From: Labrys miyagiensis | Lineage (GTDB): Bacteria; Pseudomonadota; Alphaproteobacteria; Rhizobiales; Labraceae | DNA length: 64,000 nt | Assembly: GCF_030160835.1 (NCBI RefSeq) | Contig: NZ_BSPC01000007.1 | Location: 23,687 to 87,686 of the forward strand | Direction of reading: 5' to 3' | In this document: piece by piece, positions 50,962-59,942 of the stretch | Numbering within the stretch: the stretch's first letter is position 1 | Layout of the letters: every line of letters starts with the position of its first letter | The notes under the pieces: model-generated | Databases searched by the model: none | What the model saw: the letters and a program-made list of their open reading frames with translations, nothing else | What the model was told of the DNA's origin: nothing | Made by a program: the position numbers and the translations under genes

Positions 50962-52140
50962 ATGACCTTGTTGCTCTCGCGCCGGCAGGCCCTTGCCGGC
51001 TCTCTGCTCGCCCTCCCGCTGCTATCCGGCCGGTCCGCGACGGCACAGACTGCCCGGCCATCGCTGCGGCAGGCCGTCGATGCCGCGATCGTGCCGCTGA
51101 TGCAGGCGCACGACGTGCCCGGCATGGCGGTGGCCGTTACAATCGGCGGCAAGCGTTCCTTCTTCAATTATGGCGTCGCCTCCCGCGAGAGCGGGCAGAA
51201 GGTCGGCGAAGACACGCTGTTCGAGCTCGGCTCCCTCTCGAAGACCTTCACCGCCATCCTCGGCGGCTGGGCGCAGGCGCGCGGCGCCCTCGCTTTCGGC
51301 GACAAGGCGAGCCACCACTGGCCGGCTCTCGCCGGCAGCAGCTTCGACGAGATCAGCCTCATCGATCTCGGCACCTACACGGCGGGCGGCCTGCCGCTGC
51401 AGTTCCCGGCAGGGGTGAAGGACGAAGCCAGCATGCTCGGCTATTTCCGGAGCTGGCGCCCGGCCTTTGCCCCCGGAACCCGGCGGCTCTATTCGAACCC
51501 GAGCATCGGCCTGTTCGGCTATCTCGCCGCCCGCAGCCTCGGCCAGCCCTTTGACGCGCTGATGCAAGGCACGATCTTTCCCGGACTTGGCCTGAAACGC
51601 GCCTTCATCACGGTGCGTGCAACGGAGATGGAGAGCTATGCCTGGGGCTATGCCAAGGCCAACAAGCCGATCCGCGTCGGGCCGGGCGCCCTGGATTCGG
51701 AGGCCTATGGCGTCAAGATTTCGGCGGCGGAGATGGCGCGCTATCTCGAGGCGGTCATCGACGGCGCGGGCCTCGACGACAACTTCCGGCGCGCGATTGC
51801 CGTCACGCAGAGCGGCTATGACCGCATCGGCGGCATGGTGCAGGGCCTGGGATGGGAGATGTATGACGACCCCGTCGGCCTCGACCGGTTGCTGGCGGGC
51901 AATTCGGCCGAAATGGCGCGCAACGCCAACACGGTTGCGCCGCTCGACCCGCCGCTGCCTGCGCGACGGCCCCTGCTCGCCAACAAGACCGGTTCCACCA
52001 ACGGCTTCGGCGCCTACGCCGCCTTCGTGCCGTCCAAGGCTCTGGGCGTGGCGATGCTGGCGAACCGCAGCTACCCCAACGAGGCGCGGGTGACCGCAGC
52101 CTACGGCATCCTCTCCGCGCTGGAGAAATGGGCGGGGTAA
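50962..52140 (+). CDS. ampC: Class C beta-lactamase (AmpC-type)
   Basis: A 392-residue serine beta-lactamase. A twin-arginine-type leader (LLSRRQALAGSLLALPLLSG) exports the enzyme to the periplasm. The catalytic motifs are complete: Ser91-x-x-Lys94 in ELGSLSKTFTA, Tyr177-Ser-Asn179 in YSNPSIGLFG, and Lys342-Thr-Gly in NKTGSTNGFGAY, spaced as in AmpC enzymes. It opens the beta-lactam ring of cephalosporins; activity spectrum cannot be read from sequence. ATG 50962 (MTLLLSRRQA) is favoured over 50950 by a GGAGACAGG ribosome binding site. No ampR lies beside it. A class C-like DD-peptidase or esterase is a less likely alternative. Confidence 0.88.
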   Translation: MTLLLSRRQALAGSLLALPLLSGRSATAQTARPSLRQAVDAAIVPLMQAHDVPGMAVAVTIGGKRSFFNYGVASRESGQKVGEDTLFELGSLSKTFTAILGGWAQARGALAFGDKASHHWPALAGSSFDEISLIDLGTYTAGGLPLQFPAGVKDEASMLGYFRSWRPAFAPGTRRLYSNPSIGLFGYLAARSLGQPFDALMQGTIFPGLGLKRAFITVRATEMESYAWGYAKANKPIRVGPGALDSEAYGVKISAAEMARYLEAVIDGAGLDDNFRRAIAVTQSGYDRIGGMVQGLGWEMYDDPVGLDRLLAGNSAEMARNANTVAPLDPPLPARRPLLANKTGSTNGFGAYAAFVPSKALGVAMLANRSYPNEARVTAAYGILSALEKWAG

Positions 52141-52193
52141 GGGCACAGTTCTGGGCGCCAACTTTGTGTAGAGGCGTGGCACACCTCCCCAAC

Positions 52194-52541
52194 TCACTCG
52201 GCCGTCGTGGATATGGTCGTCGTTATGCCGGGATGGCCGAGATAATACACACCGCTCATCACCCTCTCGGGCTCGCCCGCGATCCCGCCGCCCGGCGGCG
52301 GGATGATCACATCCGGTCGGCGGTCGAGCTTGCTCTCCAGCGCCCGCTCGCTGGTGTTCAGCAGAACATCGTAGGAAACCCTGCCGGACATCGATGCACG
52401 GACCTTCCTCAGAGCAGCAGGCATTTTTCCCCCGGTTGAGACAGTTGTGAGCCAGCCTTCTATAGCCAGCAAATGCTTGTCCGGCGCAAGAGCAAAGACA
52501 AGACGCGGCCCGCCGATGACAAGATTGCACGCCTGTAACAT
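52194..52541 (-). CDS. Small protein of unknown function (probable)
   Basis: A 115-residue frame (MLQACNLVIGGPRLVFALAPDKH...) ending RVMSGVYYLGHPGITTTISTTAE. Codon use in the second half has strong G/C third positions, as in real genes. No family recognised. It is divergent from the DoxX gene at 52594; a longer start at 52601 overlaps that gene. Coding status is uncertain. Confidence 0.4.
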   Translation of the reverse strand: MLQACNLVIGGPRLVFALAPDKHLLAIEGWLTTVSTGGKMPAALRKVRASMSGRVSYDVLLNTSERALESKLDRRPDVIIPPPGGGIAGEPERVMSGVYYLGHPGITTTISTTAE

Positions 52542-52593
52542 CGGCCTGTCGGGCGGCGTAGAGGGAGCATAAGTTCGTCTCTGATTGGCCGAT

Positions 52594-53100
52594 ATGAACA
52601 CTCTCCTCGATTTCTATCACCGCCTTGCTTCCCCCCGTTTTCAATCCTGGTACGCACTGCCGCTGCGGCTGATCGTCGGCTACGGTTTCATGGAGCATGG
52701 CTATGCCAAGCTTACACACGGGCCGGATTCCTTCATCGCCATCCTGCATGCGCTCGGCATGCCGTTCCCGGCCTTCCTCGCCTGGGCGACCATCCTGATC
52801 GAGCTCCTCGGCGGCCTCGCCGTGCTCATCGGCCTGCTCGTGCCGCTGGCGAGCCTGCCGATGGCGGTGGTGCTGCTGGTGGCTGTTGTCACCGTGCACC
52901 TGCCCAACGGCTTCAGCTCGATCAAGCTCCTGTCGGTGGATGCAGGCGGCGCCCATTTCGGCCCGCCGGGCTATGAGACGGACCTGCTCTACCTCGCCGG
53001 CCTCATGGCGCTGGTGCTGGGAGGAGCGGGTCCGCTGGCGGTCGATCGACTGGTATTCGGGACGGGTTCCAAGCCGCGCGAGAGTGTCACCATGCCGTGA
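52594..53100 (+). CDS. DoxX-family membrane protein
   Basis: A 168-residue protein with four hydrophobic segments: LPLRLIVGYGFMEHGYAKLTHGPDSF (the DoxX signature), FLAWATILIELLGGLAVLIGLLVPLASLPMAVVLLVAVVTVHLPNGF, and a last helix LLYLAGLMALVLGGAGPLAVDRL. DoxX proteins are membrane subunits linked to quinone or thiol oxidation. ATG 52594 (MNTLLDFYHRLAS) follows a short TGGCCGAT context; a TTG at 52585 is also possible. It stands between a hypothetical gene and DUF4188. Confidence 0.88.
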   Translation: MNTLLDFYHRLASPRFQSWYALPLRLIVGYGFMEHGYAKLTHGPDSFIAILHALGMPFPAFLAWATILIELLGGLAVLIGLLVPLASLPMAVVLLVAVVTVHLPNGFSSIKLLSVDAGGAHFGPPGYETDLLYLAGLMALVLGGAGPLAVDRLVFGTGSKPRESVTMP

Positions 53101-53128
53101 CTTGGAAGCGCGCGCTCCCGGCTTGCTC

Positions 53129-53602
53129 TCAGCTCGCCCGCGCCTGCCTGTCGGCGCTCAGCCGGCCCTCGCTCGACATGAACGGGCCCTTCGCCTCCCG
53201 GACAGGCGCAAAGGCACCCAGGCCCGGGAGTTCGGGCATGCTGACATACACGGCCTCCACACCGCCGCGGGCGCTATAGGCCTCATGCCAGAAGCCGCTG
53301 CCTTTTGTATCGCGCAGGAAATCGCGCCACCAGACGGCGTGCGGGGCCTCGCGCGTGAACCGGGTGAGACTCTCCTGGTCGCGCCAATATTGGCGTATGC
53401 CGAGATGGTTCCAGCCGAACAGAAACGTCTGGTGCCCCAACAACCCCTCCGGTCGCTCGCGGGAAAGCCGGGCCAGGCCGCGGCCGATGCCGAAGAGCGC
53501 CGGCAAGACCCGCAAACTCCCGACCCGGAAGCCGAGCAGCACCACCACGAGGTCGGGATAGCCGGACAAATCGACTGTCTGTCTGCGTGCATCCGCTTGC
53601 AT
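53129..53602 (-). CDS. DUF4188 (monooxygenase-like) protein
   Basis: A 157-residue protein of the DUF4188 family: VVLLGFRVGSLRVLPALFGIGRGLARLSRERPEGLLGHQTFLF, then WRDQESLTRFTREAPHAVWWRDFLRDTKGSGFWHEAYSARGGVEAVYVSMPELPGLGAFAPV. The fold resembles ferredoxin-like monooxygenases with GFWHE and W residues near the C terminus. Fungal relatives are called CYP-linked, but bacterial function is unclear. It is divergent from TetR 53661, with the operators between them, so it is the probable target. Confidence 0.88.
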   Translation of the reverse strand: MQADARRQTVDLSGYPDLVVVLLGFRVGSLRVLPALFGIGRGLARLSRERPEGLLGHQTFLFGWNHLGIRQYWRDQESLTRFTREAPHAVWWRDFLRDTKGSGFWHEAYSARGGVEAVYVSMPELPGLGAFAPVREAKGPFMSSEGRLSADRQARAS

Positions 53603-53615
53603 GGCCGATCTCCTC

Positions 53616-53659
53616 TGTTTACACTGTAAACATACCCGATAATGTGTACACTGTAAACA
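53616..53659. promoter_or_regulatory. Two 17-bp palindromic operators between DUF4188 and TetR
   Basis: TGTTTACACTGTAAACA (53616-53632) is nearly a perfect palindrome, and TGTGTACACTGTAAACA (53643-53659) is a close copy 27 bases further, centre to centre. The 58-base divergent region between 53602 and 53661 contains both. This is the standard arrangement for TetR autoregulation with a divergent target gene. Confidence 0.8.
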
Positions 53660-53660
53660 G

Positions 53661-54218
53661 ATGAACGATCAGCACGGCAGCTTGCAGGCCACCCTTGTCC
53701 GGACGGCGGTTGCAATGCTCAACCAGGGAGCCGGAGAGATCAGCCTGCGCGCCGTGGCACGCGCCGCCGGCGTATCGGCGATGGCCCCCTATCGCCACTT
53801 CCAGGATAAGGTCGCGCTGCTGCAGGCCGTCGCCGATCACGGCTTCACCATGCTCCGCGCCGATCTCGAGGAAGCAGACCGCACTGCCGACGGCGAGGAG
53901 GCGCTGATCGCCCAAGGCCTCGCCTACCTTGCCTTTGCCGAGCGCCATCCCGCCCTCTTCAGGCTGATGTTCGCCAGCGACCAGAAAACGCCCCGCGACA
54001 GCGGCGCCGGCCGCACGGCCTATGATGTTCTCTCGCAGCGCGTCGCTGATCTCGTCCCGGCCACGGCCGACACTGCAACCCTGGCCTGCTGGGCCCTGGT
54101 GCACGGACTCGCCACCCTGGCACTCGACGGCCAGATTCGGAGCGAACCCGCGCAGGCCAGGGCGGTTCTGAGGAAGCTGGTCGACGGCCTTGGCCAGGAC
54201 GCAGAACGACCGGCTTGA
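53661..54218 (+). CDS. TetR-family regulator (WHG-type C-terminal domain)
   Basis: A 185-residue regulator: LQATLVRTAVAMLNQGAGEISLRAVARAAGVSAMAPYRHFQDKVALLQAVADHG (residues 8-61) is the helix-turn-helix, followed by a TetR_C_33/WHG-like domain (AYLAFAERHPALFRLMFAS, ACWALVHGLATLALDGQI). The start codon lies two bases after the second operator palindrome, so DNA binding should repress its own expression. It and the DUF4188 gene form a self-contained sensor unit; the ligand is unknown. Confidence 0.92.
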   Translation: MNDQHGSLQATLVRTAVAMLNQGAGEISLRAVARAAGVSAMAPYRHFQDKVALLQAVADHGFTMLRADLEEADRTADGEEALIAQGLAYLAFAERHPALFRLMFASDQKTPRDSGAGRTAYDVLSQRVADLVPATADTATLACWALVHGLATLALDGQIRSEPAQARAVLRKLVDGLGQDAERPA

Positions 54219-54272
54219 TTGTCGCAAGCGAGGTGCTCTGTCGGTTGGGCTCAACTGTCTGGGGAGCCGCCG

Positions 54273-55460
54273 CTATTGCCCTGCGACGATCTGTCGAGGC
54301 GCATTGATGATCCTGATCGGAAGGGTGATGAAGGAGGCGAGTGTTCCACCCACTGCGGTCTGGCTTCTGGGTGTCGCGCCGCGATCTGCCTCTATCCCCG
54401 CCTGCAAAACCCGCTCAAGCTGTGGTGCCACGCTGGCAAGCTGCGCGAACTTGCCATGACTCAAGGAGTCGGTCCCCTTCAGGGTCGTCAAATCCACCAC
54501 GATCGCCCCCATCGCGGCCAGTTCCTGCACATTGCTGTCTGCGCCGAGCCTGCCCTTGTCGCCTGCGATGAACCTTGAAATGCGCAAGGCCTGATCATCC
54601 TTCGATATGACGATGAAGAAGGGCTTGCGGGGCCGTCCGATACGCCGCATCTGCGACTTGAACACGTCGATATCGATGTCTGGCGCTGCCAGAACCACAA
54701 CTCCAACCTTATGCGCTCCTCTCGTATCGCCGGATATCTTGATTTGTCGTATCGCCTCCACCGTCACCCAGTTGCCCATCGAATGGGCGACGATGTTGAT
54801 CTCGTCGGCGTCACTGGCGGCGATGAGGCGAAGGGTGTGTTCCAGGTCATCGCGCGCGACCGTCGCACTGTTGGTATCGTAGACATAACCGGTGAGGCTT
54901 CCCTGCGATGCCCAGGTAAACAACACCGGCACGGCGGGTGAGCCGGAGTCCTGGACGATTTGCGTGAAGCGGTAGAGTCCCTCGGCAAACATCGTGTTGT
55001 AGCCGTGGATGAAGACCAGCACCTTGCGCTTGCCGCGCGGCTGGGCGGATAGCCGGCTATTCAGCGTGCGGACGAAAGCCTTTTCACCGTCGATATAGGC
55101 CGCCTGTCGTACCACAAAATCGGTTTGGGGATTCCCGGGGGGCGACGAGGGCCATTCGACCTGCCCATCCGCATGCCTGGGCGGAACGGACACGGTAATC
55201 GTCGCGTAATCGAGTGCCCCCGATCGCTCGCCATTGAAAAGGGTTCCCGGCCTGGAGTCGCGCTCGCGGGTTGTCGCAACGAGCAGCGTATGCTCGTTCG
55301 CACCCGTGGCGGGTTGCGAAACGGCGCTGAGAAATCCACTTTCAGGCCGCGAGGCGCAGCCCCCAAGCAGAGCCACGGCGATTGCAATCGCACAGGTCAA
55401 GGCGCACCGGAGAACCACGACGGCGCCGACAACCCTTGTATGGTTCCGATTTTGTGCCAA
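54273..55460 (-). CDS. Lipoprotein alpha/beta hydrolase (DUF900 type)
   Basis: A 395-residue membrane-anchored hydrolase. The N terminus (ALTCAIAIAVALLGGCASRP) is a lipoprotein signal with the lipobox LLGG-Cys36. The catalytic domain has KVLVFIHGYNTMFAEGLYRF, then IVAHSMGNWVTVEAIRQI with the nucleophile Ser in HSMGN. DUF900 proteins are esterase-like and unassigned. It lies between the TetR gene and the RND operon, both convergent or codirectional, with its own start; a start Met shortly upstream (MAQNRN) was kept. Confidence 0.88.
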   Translation of the reverse strand: MAQNRNHTRVVGAVVVLRCALTCAIAIAVALLGGCASRPESGFLSAVSQPATGANEHTLLVATTRERDSRPGTLFNGERSGALDYATITVSVPPRHADGQVEWPSSPPGNPQTDFVVRQAAYIDGEKAFVRTLNSRLSAQPRGKRKVLVFIHGYNTMFAEGLYRFTQIVQDSGSPAVPVLFTWASQGSLTGYVYDTNSATVARDDLEHTLRLIAASDADEINIVAHSMGNWVTVEAIRQIKISGDTRGAHKVGVVVLAAPDIDIDVFKSQMRRIGRPRKPFFIVISKDDQALRISRFIAGDKGRLGADSNVQELAAMGAIVVDLTTLKGTDSLSHGKFAQLASVAPQLERVLQAGIEADRGATPRSQTAVGGTLASFITLPIRIINAPRQIVAGQ

Positions 55461-55572
55461 ATCGAACCCTCAGCGCTATCCGCGATCGCAGCGCTCCTTG
55501 CCCCTCTGCACCCACGCTATACTCGCGTGGTGAAGTTTGCACGCCCATATTGCCAGGGCGCGCGCGCCGCAT

Positions 55573-58500
55573 CTATCCCGTGGCACCCGCCCCTTCCGCC
55601 GCCACGGGCGCTGGTTTCTTCTTGCCGCGCGAGCGCCATTCCTCGAAGCGCTGGACCATCACGAAGAAGGCCGGCACGAACAGCACGGCAAGGCAGGTCG
55701 AGGCGATCATGCCGCTGAACACGGTGATGCCGATGGAGGATCTTGCGCTGGCGCCAGCGCCGGTGGCAAACACCAGCGGCGCCACGCCCAGGATGAAGGC
55801 GAAGGAGGTCATCAGGATCGGGCGGAAGCGGGCGCGCGCGGCCTCCACCGCCGATTCCAGGATCGGCTTGCCCTCGGCCCGCATCTCGCGCGCCACTTCC
55901 ACGATCAGGATGGCGTTCTTCGCCGACAGGGCGATCAGCAGCACCAGGCCGATCTGCACATAGAGATTGTTGTCGATGCGCAGGCCGTTGAGCACCAGCA
56001 CCGGCCCGAGCAGCGACAGCGGCACGGCGAGGATGACCGAGATCGGCGCGTACCAACTTTCATATTGGCCAGCGAGCACGAGGTAGACGAGCAGGATGGC
56101 CAGGGCGAACACCATGTACATCTGGTTGCCGACGATCTTCTCCTGGTAGGACATCGCCGTCCACTCATAACCGACGCCCGGCGGCAGGGTCTTGGCCGCG
56201 ATCTCTTCCATCAGCTTGATGGTCTGGCCGGAGGAAAAGCCGGGCCGGGACACGCCGGTGATCGTCGCCGAGGGGTAGAGATTGTAGAGGCTGATCAGCG
56301 AGGGGCCGACGATCGGGGTGATCTTCAGGAGGGTGTTGATCGGGATCATCGCACCGTCCTGATTGCGAACGGTGAGCTGGTCGATGTCCTCGAGGCGCTT
56401 GCGCGCATCGGACTCGCCCTGAATATAGATCTGATAGACCCGTCCGAAGCGGTTGAACTGGTCGACATAGCTGGAACCGACATAGCTCGCCAGCGCCGAG
56501 AAGACCTGGTCGACGGTGAGCTTGAGGCCTTCGGTCTTGGTGCGGTCGATATCGACCTTGTATTGCGGCACGCCCGCCCGGAACGAGGACGAGACGCGCT
56601 GGATCCCGGACTGCGTAGAGGCTGCGGCAACCACCGCGTTGACGGAGGCCTGCAGCTTGGCGAGGTCGGAGCTGCCATCCCGCAATTCGATCTGCATGGT
56701 GAAGCCGCCGGCATTGCCGATACCCTGGATCGGAGGCGGCGGCACCACCAGGATACTGGCTTCACGGATCTGCGACAGCGCCTGGTTCAGCTTGGTATAG
56801 AGCGGCAGCAGGGTCTCGCCCTTGCCGCGTTTGCTCCAGTCGTCGAGCATGACGTAGACGACGCCGGCATTGGCCAATGACGCGCTGTTGTCGAGCGGGG
56901 AGACGCCCGCGATCGCGATGGCCTCGGAGACGCCGGGAACCTTGCGCACCGCGTCGGAGGCCTCGACCAGCACCTTCTGCGTGCGTTCGAGCGAGGCGCC
57001 GTCGGGCAGTTGCACAGCAGCCAGGAAATAACCCTGGTCCTCGATCGGCAGGAAGCCGGTGGCGACGCGGGAGAAGCCATAGCCTGCTCCGGCGATGATG
57101 AGCAGCGCGAACACCGTCATCAGGGCGGCGTAGCGGGTCATCCAGCCGATGAGCGCCGCATAGCGGTGCTCGAGCCAGACATAGCCGGCATCGAAACCCC
57201 GGTAGAAGAAGTTGCGCTTCTCGACAGGCACGGTCGGCCGCAGCCAGAGCGCGGCCTGGGTGGGCTTCAGCGTGGCGGCATTGACGGCGCTGATCAGGGC
57301 GGTCGCAGCGATGACGAGCGCGAACTGGGCATACATCCGCCCCGTCAGGCCGGGCAGGAAGGACGCCGGCAGGAACACCGCCATCAGCACCAGGGTGATG
57401 CCGATGATCGGGCCAAACAGCGCGTTCATCGCGGCGATTGCCGCATCATGCCCCGACATGCCCTTGTCGATGTTGTGGGCCGCGCCCTCCACCACCACGA
57501 TCGCGTCGTCGACCACGATGCCGATGGCCAGCACGATGGCGAACAGCGTCGAGAGGTTGATGGTAAAGCCCATCGCCGCCATGGCCGCGAAGGCGCCGAT
57601 GATGGTCACCGGCACGGTGGTCGCCGGAATCAAGGTGGCGCGCCAGTCCTGCAGGAAGACGAGGATGACGATGAGCACGAGGATGCCCGCCTCGATCAGC
57701 GTCTTGTAGACCTCATGCACCGACTGGTTGACGAAAAGCGTGGTGTCGAAGGGAATGGAGTAGGTCACGCCCGGCGGGAAGTTCGCGGCGAGTTCCTTCA
57801 TCTTGGCATCGACTCCGGCGGCCGTGTTGAGCGCATTGGCGCCGGGCGACTGGAAGATGGCAAGGCCCGCAGCCTGCTTGTTGTTGAGCGTGAAGACCTG
57901 GCTGTAGGTCTGCGCGCCCAATTCGACGCGCCCGACATCGCGCACGCGGGTGACGTCACCCGCCGTGGTACCTGCCTTGATCACCACATTGGCGAACTGG
58001 GCCGCATCCTCGAGCCGCCCGGAGACATCGAGCGTGTACTGGAAGTCCTGGCCTGTCGACACCGGCGGGGCGCCGAGCTGGCCGGCGCTGACCTGCTGGC
58101 TCTGCTGCTGCAGGGCGTTGATGACATCCTGCGCCTGCAGGCCGCGCGCCTGCATCTTCTGCGGATCGAGCCAGATGCGCATCGAATATTGGCCCGCGCC
58201 GAACACTGTCACGTTGCCGACGCCAGGCAGGCGGGAGATCTCGTCCTTCATCCTGAGCGTGGCGAAATTGCTGAGATAAAGGCTGTCGCGGCTGGCATCC
58301 GGCGAGGTAAGGGTGACGATCTGCAGGATCGAGGTCGACTTCTTCTGCACCGTGACGCCCTGGATCTGCACCGATTGCGGCAGGGAAGCCATGGCGGCGG
58401 AGACACGGTTCTGCACCAGCACCTGCGCGAAGTTGAGATCGGTGCCGATCTTGAAGGTGACGGTGAGCGTGTAGGTGCCGTCGGCGCCGGCATAGGACTG

Positions 58501-58737
58501 CATGTAGATCATGTCCTCGACGCCGTTCACCTGCTGCTCGATGGGCAGCGCCACCGTGTCGATCACGGCCTGGGCGCTGGCGCCGGGATAGCGCGTGGTC
58601 ACCTGCACGGTGGGCGGCACCACGTCGGGGTATTGCGCCACCGGCAGGGCGAACAGCGCCACGCCACCGATCACGACCATCAGGATGGCGATGACGTTGG
58701 CCAGAACCGGCCGTTCGATGAAGAATTTCGAGATCAT
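55573..58737 (-). CDS. RND multidrug efflux pump, HAE1 permease
   Basis: A 1054-residue inner-membrane pump of the AcrB/MexF class. It starts MISKFFIERPVLANVIAILMVV, and has the expected repeats: two large periplasmic loops and 12 membrane segments. The proton-relay acidic pair lies in IGIVVDDAIVVVE in the fourth segment. The C terminus (GMIASTCLAVLFVPAFFVMVQRF) is complete. Substrates are likely hydrophobic drugs or solvents. Its start overlaps the adaptor stop by four bases (58734-58737). No outer-membrane factor gene follows, so a TolC-like partner must be elsewhere. Confidence 0.95.
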   Translation of the reverse strand: MISKFFIERPVLANVIAILMVVIGGVALFALPVAQYPDVVPPTVQVTTRYPGASAQAVIDTVALPIEQQVNGVEDMIYMQSYAGADGTYTLTVTFKIGTDLNFAQVLVQNRVSAAMASLPQSVQIQGVTVQKKSTSILQIVTLTSPDASRDSLYLSNFATLRMKDEISRLPGVGNVTVFGAGQYSMRIWLDPQKMQARGLQAQDVINALQQQSQQVSAGQLGAPPVSTGQDFQYTLDVSGRLEDAAQFANVVIKAGTTAGDVTRVRDVGRVELGAQTYSQVFTLNNKQAAGLAIFQSPGANALNTAAGVDAKMKELAANFPPGVTYSIPFDTTLFVNQSVHEVYKTLIEAGILVLIVILVFLQDWRATLIPATTVPVTIIGAFAAMAAMGFTINLSTLFAIVLAIGIVVDDAIVVVEGAAHNIDKGMSGHDAAIAAMNALFGPIIGITLVLMAVFLPASFLPGLTGRMYAQFALVIAATALISAVNAATLKPTQAALWLRPTVPVEKRNFFYRGFDAGYVWLEHRYAALIGWMTRYAALMTVFALLIIAGAGYGFSRVATGFLPIEDQGYFLAAVQLPDGASLERTQKVLVEASDAVRKVPGVSEAIAIAGVSPLDNSASLANAGVVYVMLDDWSKRGKGETLLPLYTKLNQALSQIREASILVVPPPPIQGIGNAGGFTMQIELRDGSSDLAKLQASVNAVVAAASTQSGIQRVSSSFRAGVPQYKVDIDRTKTEGLKLTVDQVFSALASYVGSSYVDQFNRFGRVYQIYIQGESDARKRLEDIDQLTVRNQDGAMIPINTLLKITPIVGPSLISLYNLYPSATITGVSRPGFSSGQTIKLMEEIAAKTLPPGVGYEWTAMSYQEKIVGNQMYMVFALAILLVYLVLAGQYESWYAPISVILAVPLSLLGPVLVLNGLRIDNNLYVQIGLVLLIALSAKNAILIVEVAREMRAEGKPILESAVEAARARFRPILMTSFAFILGVAPLVFATGAGASARSSIGITVFSGMIASTCLAVLFVPAFFVMVQRFEEWRSRGKKKPAPVAAEGAGATG

Positions 58738-59942
58738 GGCTGGGACGCCTTCGCATTGGCGCCCTGGCCGGCCGACTGTGACGCATCCTGCGGATCGACC
58801 TTCTGCCCGGGTACCGCGCGCAGGATGCCGTCCACCACCACCTTGTCGGTGGGATCGAGACCGCTGGTGATGACCCGCATATCCCCGTCCAGCTGGCCGA
58901 TCTCGACCTTGCGCTGCTCGACCACATTGTCGTTGCCGACGAGGAGGACATAGCGCCCGCCCTGGTCGCTGCCGATGGCGGTATCAGGCACCAGCAGGCT
59001 GTCGCCCTGGCTGGCGAGCGGCACCCGCACCCGCACGAAATAGCCGGGCAGGATGCCATAACCAGGATTGTCGAACTGGGCCCGCACGGCAAGAGTGCCG
59101 GTATTGGCCGTCAGGGTCGGGGCGACATAGTTGAGGGTGCCCTGGCGGGGATAGCCGTCCTCGTTCTGCAGGCCAACCTCGACAGGCACCTTCTTCAGGT
59201 TGGCCAGCGTCACGCCGTTTTTCTTCATGTTGGCGCGGATGTTGAGGACATCGGTCTCGCTGACATTGAACTCGACATAGATGGGATCGAGCTGCACGAT
59301 CGTGGCGAGGACGGTGGCCGTGCCGTTGCCGACATAGTCGCCCAGCGAGACCTGCCTCTGCGTGACGATGCCGTCGAATGGCGCCTTCACATCGGTATAG
59401 CCCAGATTGAGCTGGGCCTGCTCGATCGCGACCTTGGCCTGGTCCACGCCCGCTTGCGCCGAGTCGCGGCTGGCCGTCGCCTGTTCCAACGTCGCCTGCG
59501 AGGCGAAGTTCTGCACCTGCAGGCTGGCCTGGCGCTTGTAGTTGGCGAGCTGCTGGGCGTAGTTTGCCTCGGCGCTCGACAGCGAAGCCTGCGCGTTTTC
59601 AAGCGCAAGCTGGTAGGGCTGCGGCTCGATGGTGAAGAGCGAGGTGCCCGTCTTCGCGAAGTCGCCGTCCTTGTAGCTGATGGCGTCGACGAAGCCCGCC
59701 ACGCGCGCCACTAGGTTGCTCGAATTGATCGCCGCCGCATTGCCCGTCGCCAGCAGATAATTGGTGACCGTCTTTTTCACCGGCGTCGCGACGCCCACCT
59801 TGGGCGGCGGCGGTGGGACGTAGGTGTTCTGCTGGCCGCAGCCGGCGAGGGCGATGGCCAGGACGGCAGCCAGCATCCAAGGCAGAGCCAGCCTTCTTTC
59901 TGTCAGCGCATTCGGAGGGAAGAGGGCGCGAGAGCAAATCAT
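58734..59942 (-). CDS. RND efflux periplasmic adaptor (membrane fusion lipoprotein)
   Basis: A 402-residue adaptor. The lipobox ALAGCG is at residues about 31-36 after a basic, hydrophobic leader, so it is probably anchored by lipid in the inner membrane. The order of parts is normal: lipoyl halves around VGVATPVKK and GFVDAISYKDGDFAKTG, a helical hairpin (ALENAQASLSSAEANYAQQLANYK), beta-barrel and membrane-proximal domains (VEVGLQNEDGYPRQGTLNYVAP). First gene of the operon; the promoter should lie above 59942. No adjacent regulator is present. Confidence 0.93.
   Translation of the reverse strand: MICSRALFPPNALTERRLALPWMLAAVLAIALAGCGQQNTYVPPPPPKVGVATPVKKTVTNYLLATGNAAAINSSNLVARVAGFVDAISYKDGDFAKTGTSLFTIEPQPYQLALENAQASLSSAEANYAQQLANYKRQASLQVQNFASQATLEQATASRDSAQAGVDQAKVAIEQAQLNLGYTDVKAPFDGIVTQRQVSLGDYVGNGTATVLATIVQLDPIYVEFNVSETDVLNIRANMKKNGVTLANLKKVPVEVGLQNEDGYPRQGTLNYVAPTLTANTGTLAVRAQFDNPGYGILPGYFVRVRVPLASQGDSLLVPDTAIGSDQGGRYVLLVGNDNVVEQRKVEIGQLDGDMRVITSGLDPTDKVVVDGILRAVPGQKVDPQDASQSAGQGANAKASQP

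Noticed and set aside
51022-52956. 644-codon minus-strand frame across the beta-lactamase and DoxX genes
   Set aside because: Crosses two well-supported genes and has no recognisable domain.
57010-58953. 647-codon plus-strand frame inside the RND pump gene
   Set aside because: Antisense shadow; the pump on the other strand has complete family motifs.
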